Shown here: one piece after another, positions 8,679 to 17,619 of the stretch
Layout of the letters: every line of letters begins with the position of its first letter
Numbering within the stretch: the first letter of the stretch is position 1
Assembly (NCBI GenBank): GCA_964391675.1
Contig: CAYMMX010000001.1
Coordinates: forward strand, 372,001 to 436,000
Direction: 5' to 3'
Length of the DNA: 64,000 nucleotides
DNA from: CAYMMX01 sp964391675
Lineage (GTDB): Bacteria > Cyanobacteriota > Vampirovibrionia > Gastranaerophilales > Gastranaerophilaceae
Program-made: the position numbers and the translations under genes
The notes under the pieces: generated by a model
Seen by the model: only the letters and a program-made list of their open reading frames with translations
What the model was told of the DNA's origin: nothing
Databases searched by the model: none

Positions 8679-10972
8679 TGTATAAATTCCCATTTGAACT
8701 GGATGACTTTCAAAAAGAAGCATGTGAATATATTAATAATGGGAAAAGCGTTGTTGTTTGCGCTCCAACCGGTGCGGGTAAAACAGTTATAGCGGAACAT
8801 GCTATTCATAAAGCATTACAAGATGGAAAAAGAGTTTTTTATACAACACCTCTAAAAGCTTTATCTAACCAAAAATATGGAGATTTTTCATCCAAGTACG
8901 GAATAAATAATGTCGGACTTTTAACAGGGGATACTTCAATTAATCGTGATGCTCAAATTGTAGTTATGACGACAGAAGTTTTTAGAAATATGTTATACGG
9001 TACAAATTTTGGTTCTGTTACCGAAAATATGAAAAATGTAAAATACGTAATTCTTGATGAAGTCCATTATATGAATGATGAGCAGCGGGGAACTGTTTGG
9101 GAAGAAAGCATAATTTATTGCCCTACAAACATACAATTAGTAGCACTTTCTGCAACAGTTGCAAATGCTCAGCAACTTACGGATTGGATTAATACTGTTC
9201 ATTCAAAAACAGAACTTGTAAATACAGACTTTCGTCCTGTCCCGTTAAGATTTTATTATTTTGACAGTTCTCAGCCAAATACTGTTTTACCTCTTTTGAC
9301 TCCAAGCGGTCAATTAAATTCAAAAATCAAGCCTGAAAAAAGGCAGTTTTACAGAAAAGGGAAACCTCCTCAAAGAAGTGTTGTGAAGGATATTATAAGA
9401 GCATTGCATGCTAAGGAAATGCTTCCTGCAATATATTTTACGTTTTCAAGAAAAAAATGTGACGAGCAAATGGAAAAATGTTCTTCTTTAATACTTGTAA
9501 ATCCTGAAGAGCAAAAAAGAATTAAAAAAATTGTTGATGAATATTTAGAAGAAAATACTTATTTGACTAAAAATAAACACATAGAATATATTCTAAATGG
9601 TGTAGCTTCACATCATGCAGGTCTTTTGCCGGGCTGGAAGGTTTTAATTGAAAAACTATTTCAAGAAGGTTTAATTAAGGTTGTATTCGCAACAGAAACA
9701 CTTGCTGCAGGGATTAATATGCCGGCTCGTTCTACTGTTATAAGTTCAATAAGTAAAAGAACAGATTCGGGGCATAGAACACTTACAGCCAGTGAATTTT
9801 TACAAATGTCCGGTCGTGCCGGCAGACGCGGTATGGATGAAGTAGGTTATGTGACGGTTGTCGGAACCTCTTTTCAAACGCCAGAGGAAGTAGCAGAACT
9901 TGTTTTAAGTGAAGCAAATCCTCTTGAGAGCAGATTCTCTCCTAGATATTCCATGGTTTTAAATTTATTGCAAAGATTTTCTTTGGAAGAATCAAAAGAG
10001 CTTATTTTAAAAAGTTTTGGATATTTTTCTGCGAATTCCAGGCTAACCCCTCTTTTAAAAGTTCAAGATGAAAATCAAAAAATTATTAATAATTTAACGG
10101 AATTTACTTGTCATTATAAATTAACAAATCAGGATTTGCTTGATTATAATAAAATTAGAGAAATATATGTTGAAAACAGAAGAATTTTTAAAACCATACA
10201 AAAACAAGAAAGAACCAAAAAGCGTTCTTTAAGCCCCGAAGCAAGCGATTTTGGGAATAAGACAAAACAAATGCTTGAAAAAATGCATTCATATAAATGT
10301 GATAATTGTAAGTTATTTAGAAAACACATGAAGGAACTAGAAGTTTTAGAACGTTATAAAATTAAACAAAAAAAATTGGAAAAAGATATCGAACGAGAAA
10401 AAGATATTTTTTGGAATAATTTTCTAGCACATAGACAAGTTTTAATTGATTTTGAATACTTAAAAGAAGATTATCCAACAGATAAAGGTGTTATGGCTTC
10501 TCAAATAAGAGCAGAAAACGAATTGTTTATTTCAGAAATTATTCTATCTCATGTTTTAGAAAATCTTACTCCTGCTGAATTAGCTTCTGTTATATGCGCA
10601 ATTACCACAGAAGATCTTAGGGCAGAAATTTATCCTCAAACTCCTATTTCTCAGGCTACAAGAAAAACTTTAAATTTAATTAAAAATATTAAAAGAAGCG
10701 TAGATAAAGCACAAAAAGACAATAATATAGAAACTCCGATGTATATAAATTCTTATTATTCAGCAATGATAGAAATGTGGGTTAATGGTGCCGAATGGGA
10801 TACTATCATTTCACAAGTAGAAATGGGTGAAGGTGATATTGTCAGAATATTTAAACGAACGGTTGATGTTCTAAGACAATTCTGCGTAATATCAAATGTG
10901 CCAGAAGCTCTTGTATTTACTGCAAGAGAAGCTATTAAAGGTATTTTAAGAGAGCCTATAGATATTGATTAA
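8675..10972 (+). CDS. SKI2-like DExH-box helicase
   Basis: A 765-aa superfamily 2 helicase resembling the Ski2/Mtr4 RNA helicase group found in cyanobacteria and actinobacteria. Motif I is PTGAGKT (residues 31-37) and motif II is DEVH near residues 127-130. SATVAN follows as motif III, and motif VI is QMSGRAGRRGMDE. The C-terminal 300 residues match the helical/DSHCT-type region and include a CDNCKLF cysteine pair. The likely role is ATP-driven RNA unwinding in RNA turnover or ribosome maturation. It is coupled to serS by an ATGA overlap and followed by a strong terminator. Confidence 0.9.
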   Translation: MMYKFPFELDDFQKEACEYINNGKSVVVCAPTGAGKTVIAEHAIHKALQDGKRVFYTTPLKALSNQKYGDFSSKYGINNVGLLTGDTSINRDAQIVVMTTEVFRNMLYGTNFGSVTENMKNVKYVILDEVHYMNDEQRGTVWEESIIYCPTNIQLVALSATVANAQQLTDWINTVHSKTELVNTDFRPVPLRFYYFDSSQPNTVLPLLTPSGQLNSKIKPEKRQFYRKGKPPQRSVVKDIIRALHAKEMLPAIYFTFSRKKCDEQMEKCSSLILVNPEEQKRIKKIVDEYLEENTYLTKNKHIEYILNGVASHHAGLLPGWKVLIEKLFQEGLIKVVFATETLAAGINMPARSTVISSISKRTDSGHRTLTASEFLQMSGRAGRRGMDEVGYVTVVGTSFQTPEEVAELVLSEANPLESRFSPRYSMVLNLLQRFSLEESKELILKSFGYFSANSRLTPLLKVQDENQKIINNLTEFTCHYKLTNQDLLDYNKIREIYVENRRIFKTIQKQERTKKRSLSPEASDFGNKTKQMLEKMHSYKCDNCKLFRKHMKELEVLERYKIKQKKLEKDIEREKDIFWNNFLAHRQVLIDFEYLKEDYPTDKGVMASQIRAENELFISEIILSHVLENLTPAELASVICAITTEDLRAEIYPQTPISQATRKTLNLIKNIKRSVDKAQKDNNIETPMYINSYYSAMIEMWVNGAEWDTIISQVEMGEGDIVRIFKRTVDVLRQFCVISNVPEALVFTAREAIKGILREPIDID

Positions 10973-10997
10973 TGATATTTTGTATTACATATGATAA

Positions 10998-11030
10998 AAA
11001 GGGCAAATTTGTTTTACAAATTTGCCCTTT
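10998..11030 (+). terminator. Bidirectional intrinsic terminator between helicase and porin genes
   Basis: A perfect 14-bp inverted repeat (AAAGGGCAAATTTG / CAAATTTGCCCTTT) with a 5-nt loop lies between the convergent helicase and porin genes. A short A run on the left and T residues on the right allow it to serve both strands. Confidence 0.85.
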
Positions 11031-11042
11031 AATAGTTTTTAT

Positions 11043-12527
11043 CTAGAAAGTTATAACCGAACGTAAACCTATTGCCATTGAGCTATCATAATAACCGCTT
11101 GGTCTTGATATAAATTGCACGTCCGGCTGTAAATAAAACCATGGTGTTATGTGAATCCTGTAAAAAGCTTCAAAGGCTGTTTCATCACCAACTTGACTTG
11201 TTAAATCACCCAATCTGGGAGCAAAATTACCGCTTCCTACTGCAATACCTATTTTGTCTTTATCTCTTTTGGGGATAGGTCCTAAATAATGTAAACCTCC
11301 ACCGACATATCTTGACATATCATTTCTATTTGAAGGAGACATACCGAATTGACCAAAAGCAACAAGTCCTTGCATATCATTTTCGTCATTTTTATTTTCT
11401 TTGTATACCATTTGTTCAAATTGAGCATATACACCAAAATTTCTGTTATAAGTATTGTAATTAATATCTCCTGATGAATAATTTATGGATTGAGCAACAT
11501 CAACACCAGAACTATTTGACATTTCCCATGCCCCTATGCTATATCTGCTAGGTAATTTTTTTATCATTGGTTTAACTTCAATTTCAGTTATATTAAAAGG
11601 AACATTATATTTGCTGTATATACCATTTCTTATACTTAGCCATTCTTTAGGATTTACTTCTACTACAAATCCTAGTGACTGATCGGGGTATGTTGGCATT
11701 GGTATAGTTGGATTTACAGAAAAAGCTGTGTTCATAAAATCCCAACCGCTGTTTAAAAATGCAAAATCACAATTAGCGTCTTGCTTCCCGAATTTCAATC
11801 TTAATTTATTATCAAATAACTTTTGTTGGTACCAGTATTCACTTATTTGGTTAATTTGTCTCCAATCCCAACCATCCATACCCATCCAGTCACCCATGGC
11901 TCCATTATTCCCGTTTGCTCCAGAGATACCATAACCTGTTTTTCTCTGATAGAGTGCATAAAAAGTACCACCTTTCCATAATCCAGCCTTTTCTGTATCT
12001 AAAGTAATACCTAAATTAAATAGACTGTAACCTTTTCCGCTTCCTTCTCCTGCAGCACCTCCACTGCCTATTTTTAAAAATGGACTATATAGTAAACTGG
12101 AATTTATAGTTAAACCATGTTCTTCCAAAATAGGGCGTGTCCCAAACCATTTTCCTGTTGCATAATCACCGTTAAGCCACTCTTTAATAACAGTTTTTTC
12201 AGCTTGTGCATCAGGAATAGATTTTTCCACCCCTCCTTTTAAATTAAATATCTTAAAAATTTTTGATTTTTCTTCTGATGAATTATCAATTTTATTTTCT
12301 AAATAGAGTTCTTCTGCTGTTTGTTTATTTGTAATATTAGAAGTCTCAGTAGCTATAAGTAGATTTTGAGGAATTAAAGGTTCTAACGACTCTTCTTTGT
12401 TTAAAAATATGTCCTTAAATTCAGGATTGACTTGATTCAAAGATCTGGATTTTATTGTTTCAGCAAAAGCCGGATTTAGGGAAGTAAGCACTAAAATAAG
12501 TGCACAAATAGTAAAACTCTTTTTCAT
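11043..12527 (-). CDS. OprB-family carbohydrate porin
   Basis: A 494-aa outer-membrane protein. Residues 1-22 are a signal peptide (MKKSFTICALILVLTSLNPAFA). From about residue 115 the OprB beta-barrel begins with WLNGDYATGKWFGTRPILEEHG, rich in aromatic and Gly residues, and it ends in a terminal Phe (LRSVITF), the usual barrel-insertion signal. OprB porins admit sugars and other small solutes across the outer membrane. The 90 residues between signal and barrel look flexible, and no SLH domain is visible. It supports a Gram-negative envelope for the host. It lies 43 bp from the chemoreceptor remnant on the same strand. Confidence 0.88.
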   Translation of the reverse strand: MKKSFTICALILVLTSLNPAFAETIKSRSLNQVNPEFKDIFLNKEESLEPLIPQNLLIATETSNITNKQTAEELYLENKIDNSSEEKSKIFKIFNLKGGVEKSIPDAQAEKTVIKEWLNGDYATGKWFGTRPILEEHGLTINSSLLYSPFLKIGSGGAAGEGSGKGYSLFNLGITLDTEKAGLWKGGTFYALYQRKTGYGISGANGNNGAMGDWMGMDGWDWRQINQISEYWYQQKLFDNKLRLKFGKQDANCDFAFLNSGWDFMNTAFSVNPTIPMPTYPDQSLGFVVEVNPKEWLSIRNGIYSKYNVPFNITEIEVKPMIKKLPSRYSIGAWEMSNSSGVDVAQSINYSSGDINYNTYNRNFGVYAQFEQMVYKENKNDENDMQGLVAFGQFGMSPSNRNDMSRYVGGGLHYLGPIPKRDKDKIGIAVGSGNFAPRLGDLTSQVGDETAFEAFYRIHITPWFYLQPDVQFISRPSGYYDSSMAIGLRSVITF

Positions 12528-12570
12528 ATTCTTTTCATTAACCTTTATATTGTAGTATCAAATATATATT

Positions 12571-13673
12571 TTATTGAGTATTTAATAAGCAGAGAAGATC
12601 ATTAATTATATTTTTCATTTGTTCTACATCATTTGAAAGACCTTTTATTATATTTGCATTATCAATTGCCACATTTACATTGTTTTGTGTTACGATTGTC
12701 ATTTGTGATACGGCAGTATTAATTTGTCCTATGCCGGTGTTTTGTTCTTCTGTTGCAACTGCAACCTCGCTTATTATGTCATTTACTTTTTCAACGTGAT
12801 TATTTATTTCCTGTAGTGTTTCATTTGTTTTATTTGTAATTTTTACACCACTTTGTGATAAAGTTATATTACTTTCTATTATTAAAGAAGTATCTCTTGC
12901 TGCTTGAGCACTTCTTTGGGCTAAGTTTCTTACTTCTTCTGCAACAACGGCAAAACCTTTACCTGCATCACCTGCTCTTGCTGCCTCAACAGCCGCATTT
13001 AGTGCTAGAATGTTTGTTTGAAAAGCGATTTCATCTATTACTTTAATTATTTTTGAAATTTCATCAGAAGATTTTTTAATTTCATTCATAGATTCTGTCA
13101 GTGAAGTCATATTTTCAGAACCGTCTTTTGCAGCTTTTTTTGCCTCATTGGCAAGAGATGTTGCAGTTTTTGTATTGCCGGTATTCTGCATTACCATAGA
13201 AGTCATTTCTTCAAGCGTTGCCGCCGTTTCTTGAATAGATGCCGATTGTTCTTCATTATCAGAAGCTAATCTGTCACTTTCTACTTCAAGTTTACTTGTT
13301 GTAGAATTTATGTTTTCTGCTATATCTGAAAGTTTTTCAGATACTTTTGTTACAGATTCAACTAGTGATAAGTAAAATCCTATAGCTAAATATCCAAGTA
13401 TAAGCAGGGCAATAACCGTAATTGCAACTGAAACAGGTTGCTGATTAAGGTATTTTTTAACTCTTATGCTTGTTAATTTATATATTCAACACCTTGATTT
13501 TCTTTACTGCTAAAGTTTGCTTGAGTTTGTAAATTATTTAATAAAAATCCAATGATACATCCACTCATTAATAAAACTAAAGAACCAAGCAATGCAATTT
13601 TTACAGGGTATTTTAATTTATTCATTAGGGCTACTGATGGCGCACAAATTTTTGCTAAAGTTTTGGAATCCAT
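12571..13673 (-). pseudogene. Methyl-accepting chemotaxis protein, internally deleted and frameshifted
   Basis: Two fragments of one receptor gene. The 5' fragment (13473-13673) starts at an ATG behind an AGAGAGAG ribosome site and encodes one transmembrane helix and QGVEYIN before a stop. The 3' fragment is in another frame, open from about 13485, and runs through a second transmembrane segment (VAITVIALLILGYLAIGFYL) into an intact signalling domain with IAFQTNILALNAAVEAARAG and VAEEVRNLAQRS. Intact relatives have roughly 250 residues of periplasmic sensor between the helices; here that region is missing. The receptor is therefore probably dead, though a start inside the 3' fragment could still yield a cytoplasmic signalling domain. 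Confidence 0.8.
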
Positions 13674-13881
13674 AATTAAATCTCTCTCTATTCTTAATTA
13701 TATGCTGTAGTAAAGTATTGTATTTTTGTTTTTAGCTTTTGTCAAACAGGGTATAGAGAGGGGAATCTGATAACTTTTTAAATTTTTTTAATAAAAAAAA
13801 AGTTTTTTTAAATAATTGAAATCAAATCTCACAAAAAACGAGTTAAAAATAATTGTAAAGTTTTGTTAAGTAAGGTGTTTA

Positions 13882-14898
13882 TTAGGAAAGTTTTTCTCTG
13901 ACAAGTTTTTCAATTTCATTTAAAACTTCAGGATTTGCTTCTAAAAATTCTTTTGATTTATCCCGGCCTTGTCCTAGTTTTTCATCATTATAGCTAAACC
14001 ATGCACCTGCTTTTTTAACAATATCAAGGTTCACGGCGACATCAAGAATGTTTCCTGTTTTGCAAATACCTTTACCAAAAATAATATCAAATTCCGCTTG
14101 TCTGAATGGAGGTGCAACTTTGTTTTTTAAAACACGTACTCTTACATGATTTCCTACATCTTCAGCATCTTTTTTAAGCCCTTCGGTTCTTTTGATTTCC
14201 ATTCTAACGCTTGCGTAATACTTTAATGCATTACCTCCTGTTGTTGTTTCAGGGTTTCCATACATTACACCAATTTTCATTCTTAATTGGTTTATAAAAA
14301 TAACGGTTGTATTTGTTTTACCTATAATACCAGTTAACTTTCTTAAAGCCTTACTCATTAAACGTGCTTGAAGTCCCATTTGTTGGTCTTCCATAGAACC
14401 TTCAATTTCAGCTTTTGGGACAAGAGCGGCTACTGAATCTACAACTACTATGTCAACAGCACCTGAACGAACAAGTTCTTCTGTAATATCAAGTGCCTGT
14501 TCTCCTGTATCTGGTTGAGAAATAAGCAAGTTATCTATATTTACACCTAATGCTTTTGCATATTCAGGATCAAGGGCATGTTCTGCGTCAACAAATGCGG
14601 CTATCCCACCTCTTTTTTGGCATTCTGCAACAATATGTTGTGCTAAAGTGGTTTTACCTGAACTTTCAGGTCCGTATATTTCAACAATTCTTCCTCTTGG
14701 AATACCGCCAACACCTAAGGCAACATCTAATGCTAAAGCTCCTGTTGGAATAACATCAATGTTTGTAGCAGGTTTATCTCCTAACTTCATTATTGATCCT
14801 TTTCCAAAATCTTTTTCTATTTTTTCAATTGCTAATTTTAAAGCTTTATTTTTCTCTTCTGAAATAGCAGAATTTATTTCTGTCTCTTTAACAGCCAT
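13882..14898 (-). CDS. recA: RecA recombinase
   Basis: A 338-aa RecA of normal length that forms ATP-dependent filaments on single-stranded DNA for strand exchange and SOS co-protease activity. Walker A is GPESSGKT at residues 76-83, followed by VDAEHALDPEYA, VDSVAALVPKAE (Walker B region), NQLRMKIGVMYGNPETTTGG (loop L2 region) and KNKVAPPF. It lies 33 bp behind an HTH/coiled-coil gene on the same strand, and the two may form an operon. No inverted-repeat SOS box is recognisable nearby. Confidence 0.98.
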   Translation of the reverse strand: MAVKETEINSAISEEKNKALKLAIEKIEKDFGKGSIMKLGDKPATNIDVIPTGALALDVALGVGGIPRGRIVEIYGPESSGKTTLAQHIVAECQKRGGIAAFVDAEHALDPEYAKALGVNIDNLLISQPDTGEQALDITEELVRSGAVDIVVVDSVAALVPKAEIEGSMEDQQMGLQARLMSKALRKLTGIIGKTNTTVIFINQLRMKIGVMYGNPETTTGGNALKYYASVRMEIKRTEGLKKDAEDVGNHVRVRVLKNKVAPPFRQAEFDIIFGKGICKTGNILDVAVNLDIVKKAGAWFSYNDEKLGQGRDKSKEFLEANPEVLNEIEKLVREKLS

Positions 14899-14931
14899 AT
14901 CTTACCTCTTCCCTTTATTATTTAATATTTT

Positions 14932-15423
14932 TTAAAGTGAAAAATCATCATTTGATTTTTTAATGTAAAAACCTAATCCTACAGGTTTAAAACATTTAAT
15001 AGTATTTTTTATATGATAATTTTCTTTATTTAATTCATTTATTTTTTGTCTTAATGATTCATTTTCTGTTTTACAGCGAATCAATTCAACAACAACTTCA
15101 TCCATTCCATCAAGTTTTTCATCTATGATTTTTGACATAGAATCAGTAATATTTTGTTCCATAGATTTTAAAGAGGAAAGTAAATTTTCAACCACTTGTT
15201 GAGATTCCACTTTAGTTAAAGCAGTACCTTTTTCCGAAGGTTTTTGGGCATTTTTTAACATTTGTAGCTCATCGTAAGAGAAATAAGTTTGCCCTCTATG
15301 ATCTTTTTTAGGTATGATAGAAACTTTTTTGCAAAGTTTTACGATTTCACGATTATCTGCTTTTAAAATATTTCTTACTTCTTGTGGTGAAAGCATTTTT
15401 CTCTCTTGCTCTTGTACAGGCAT
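14932..15423 (-). CDS. HTH/coiled-coil DNA-binding protein upstream of recA
   Basis: A 163-aa protein. Residues 10-57 (MLSPQEVRNILKADNREIVKLCKKVSI to FSYDELQML) resemble a MerR-like or excisionase-like winged helix-turn-helix. Residues 70-145 form a predicted coiled coil (KMEQNITDSMSKIIDEKL, LRQKINELNKENYHIKN). The shape suggests a dimeric DNA-binding regulator or nucleoid factor. It is 33 bp upstream of recA on the same strand, so it may regulate or assist recA; that is inference from position only. Confidence 0.65.
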   Translation of the reverse strand: MPVQEQERKMLSPQEVRNILKADNREIVKLCKKVSIIPKKDHRGQTYFSYDELQMLKNAQKPSEKGTALTKVESQQVVENLLSSLKSMEQNITDSMSKIIDEKLDGMDEVVVELIRCKTENESLRQKINELNKENYHIKNTIKCFKPVGLGFYIKKSNDDFSL

Positions 15424-15639
15424 TTTTCGCCTCTTTTCCTCTTTGTCTGACTATACCCAACACTATTTTATTTTATTTTGTTTTAAATTACAAATAAATG
15501 ATAAAAAAATTAACCATATTCTTAACATCACTTAAAAGTTTGACAAAATATATTGCCTTGTCGGCGCATTAAAAGATATTTATAATTATCCTATGTAAAC
15601 AGGCTTTTTTGTTATTTTTCATTTTTGGATTTTTTATTG

Positions 15640-15645
15640 TATAAT
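15640..15645 (+). promoter_or_regulatory. Candidate -10 box that sets the start of the 15670 gene
   Basis: TATAAT at 15640-15645 would start transcription near 15652. This excludes the longer reading from 15625 and favours the ATG at 15670, behind a weak AAAGGA. The -35 region is poor. Confidence 0.45.
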
Positions 15646-15669
15646 TGCTTTGCAAAGGACTATGATAAT

Positions 15670-17619
15670 ATGCAAATATTTGAAGTAAAGAATAATTTAG
15701 TCAAGGTAAATTATGATATTGAACGCGAAAAAATTTTTTTAGCGGGTTTTGCAGTTGTAAAAAATATAGCGCAATCTTTTATTGGTCAAATAATTCATCT
15801 TGAAGCTAATATTCATGGAAATTTTGCTATAATAAAACTGCTTTTTACATTTGATTCACAAGGTGTTATTTCAAATTATAATGGGGCTATTCCTGATGTA
15901 AAAAGTTTTGTGGAAACCATTAATTCTCAAGAACTTTTAGAACTTTTGCCTGTTCAAAATCCTATCTTATTAGGAGAATTAGCTCAACAAAACGTTAAAT
16001 TGAATTTAGATAGAAATTTTTTGGAAAATAAAACCCTTGTATGTTGTGAAAATCAAGAAGATATTGAAATTTTAATATATAATCTTTCTGCGCAATTAGC
16101 TGCAAATAATAAAAAAGTTTTGATATTTGATTTAAATGGAAGTATAGATTTTTCGGATATATGCAATTTATCGCATCCAAGTGTAACAACAAAAATTATT
16201 GCCAGCGAAAATTTTAAATTACCTTTAAACTATGAAACAATTAATTTTATATATAACGGATTAGATGATGCTGCTGCTGAAACAAAGGCTCTTATTCAGG
16301 AAGTTTTCTTGGAAGTTCAAAATTATGTAAAAACTTTGCCTGAAAAATTTATACCTTTTGAAACTTTTAAAAATGTTGTTGATCAACAGTATGAGGAGGT
16401 TGATATTGTAGAGCTTCTTTTACTTAAAAATAGGCTGTTAAAATATCATGAAGAAGGTATTTTTGCTCAAAGCAAAGAAGAATTTGATTCTTTAAAAAAT
16501 TCACTAAATTCTTTTGATCCGACCATAATTAATTTATCAAGAGTTGATGAACAAATTCAAAGAGAAGTTATTGCTTATACATATTCTATTTTATCCCAGT
16601 TAAAGAATGAAGTTTATGCTTTTGTTCATTTAAACGATATGAATTCTAACAAAAAATTATTAAAACAAATTTTCACTTCACAAAATGTTTATTCAACAGT
16701 AATCTGTCCTTATTCGTTTAAATATTTAAATGAATTAAAACAACTTTCTAAGAATTTAATATTTTTTACTCCTATTCAGCAACAAAATGATTTTGCTATA
16801 TATAATAATTTCTTAAATAAACTAAATCCCCATGAATTTATAATATATGGAAAATCTACCCAAAACATGCCTATGATAGTTAAACTTGAAAAAAATATTA
16901 AAGAAGTATTATTAACGGTATCTCAAAAAACAAGCGAAATCTCTCAAGAAGAATTATTAGACCAGGAAATTAAAAAAGATGTTGATGAAATATTTATGCC
17001 TCCTAAAAAAAACAAAATAGATTCTTTAGACGAATCTCAGGAAGAATTTAGCGAAGAAGATTTGGATTTTATAGATGATATAGGATTAGAAGAATTAGAG
17101 CAAAATGTTTTATCGCAAGAAGAAAACGAAGAAATGCCTGATATTAGTAATATGAATGAAAGCATCCAAATTGATGATAAATTTACAATGAATCCTCCTT
17201 TTGAAGAAATTAGCGAGAATACAGTTATGGATATAGAACAGAGTTCGGATGAAGAAGAAATTGTACAAGAAGAAGAAATACAAACTCAAGAATTTTTATA
17301 TGATAATGAAGAAGAAAATAAGTCTTTTTCGGATGTTTTAAATGAGCAGGAAATTCCAAAACAAGAACCTCCTGCTGTTGATATTTTACCTGCAAATTTG
17401 TCTTCCACTCCTATTGTTCCCGTATATTCAGCTGATATAGAACCGCAAGTAGAGTCTGATCATGTAGAACAAGGAGATATTATTATGCATCCCAAGTATG
17501 GTAAAGGTACTGTTGAAAAACTCATTTCCTACGGGTCAAAAACTTTATGTTCAATCAATTTTGATAATGTAGGAAGAAGGCTTTTAGATCCTAATTTATC
17601 CGAGTTGAAAAAAGTTTAG
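15670..17619 (+). CDS. Large acidic protein with HerA-like N-region and UvrD-type C-terminal domain
   Basis: A 649-aa protein. Residues 1-420 have a hydrophobic beta/alpha pattern (KVLIFDLNGSIDF, VYAFVHLNDM, ANIHGNFAIIKLLFTF) suggesting a HerA/FtsK-type ATPase fold, but no Walker A motif is present. Residues 450-600 are highly acidic and probably disordered. The last 45 residues (HPKYGKGTVEKLISYG to LLDPNLSELKKV) match the small Tudor-like domain at the C-terminus of UvrD/PcrA helicases, which binds RNA polymerase. The protein may tether a DNA-processing activity to transcription; this is inference. It ends 4 bp inside the convergent glycosyltransferase gene. Confidence 0.6.
   Translation: MQIFEVKNNLVKVNYDIEREKIFLAGFAVVKNIAQSFIGQIIHLEANIHGNFAIIKLLFTFDSQGVISNYNGAIPDVKSFVETINSQELLELLPVQNPILLGELAQQNVKLNLDRNFLENKTLVCCENQEDIEILIYNLSAQLAANNKKVLIFDLNGSIDFSDICNLSHPSVTTKIIASENFKLPLNYETINFIYNGLDDAAAETKALIQEVFLEVQNYVKTLPEKFIPFETFKNVVDQQYEEVDIVELLLLKNRLLKYHEEGIFAQSKEEFDSLKNSLNSFDPTIINLSRVDEQIQREVIAYTYSILSQLKNEVYAFVHLNDMNSNKKLLKQIFTSQNVYSTVICPYSFKYLNELKQLSKNLIFFTPIQQQNDFAIYNNFLNKLNPHEFIIYGKSTQNMPMIVKLEKNIKEVLLTVSQKTSEISQEELLDQEIKKDVDEIFMPPKKNKIDSLDESQEEFSEEDLDFIDDIGLEELEQNVLSQEENEEMPDISNMNESIQIDDKFTMNPPFEEISENTVMDIEQSSDEEEIVQEEEIQTQEFLYDNEEENKSFSDVLNEQEIPKQEPPAVDILPANLSSTPIVPVYSADIEPQVESDHVEQGDIIMHPKYGKGTVEKLISYGSKTLCSINFDNVGRRLLDPNLSELKKV

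Noticed and set aside
13740..13830. AT-only inverted repeat after recA as a terminator
   Set aside because: The stem consists of A/T runs that arise easily by chance in this genome; support is too weak.
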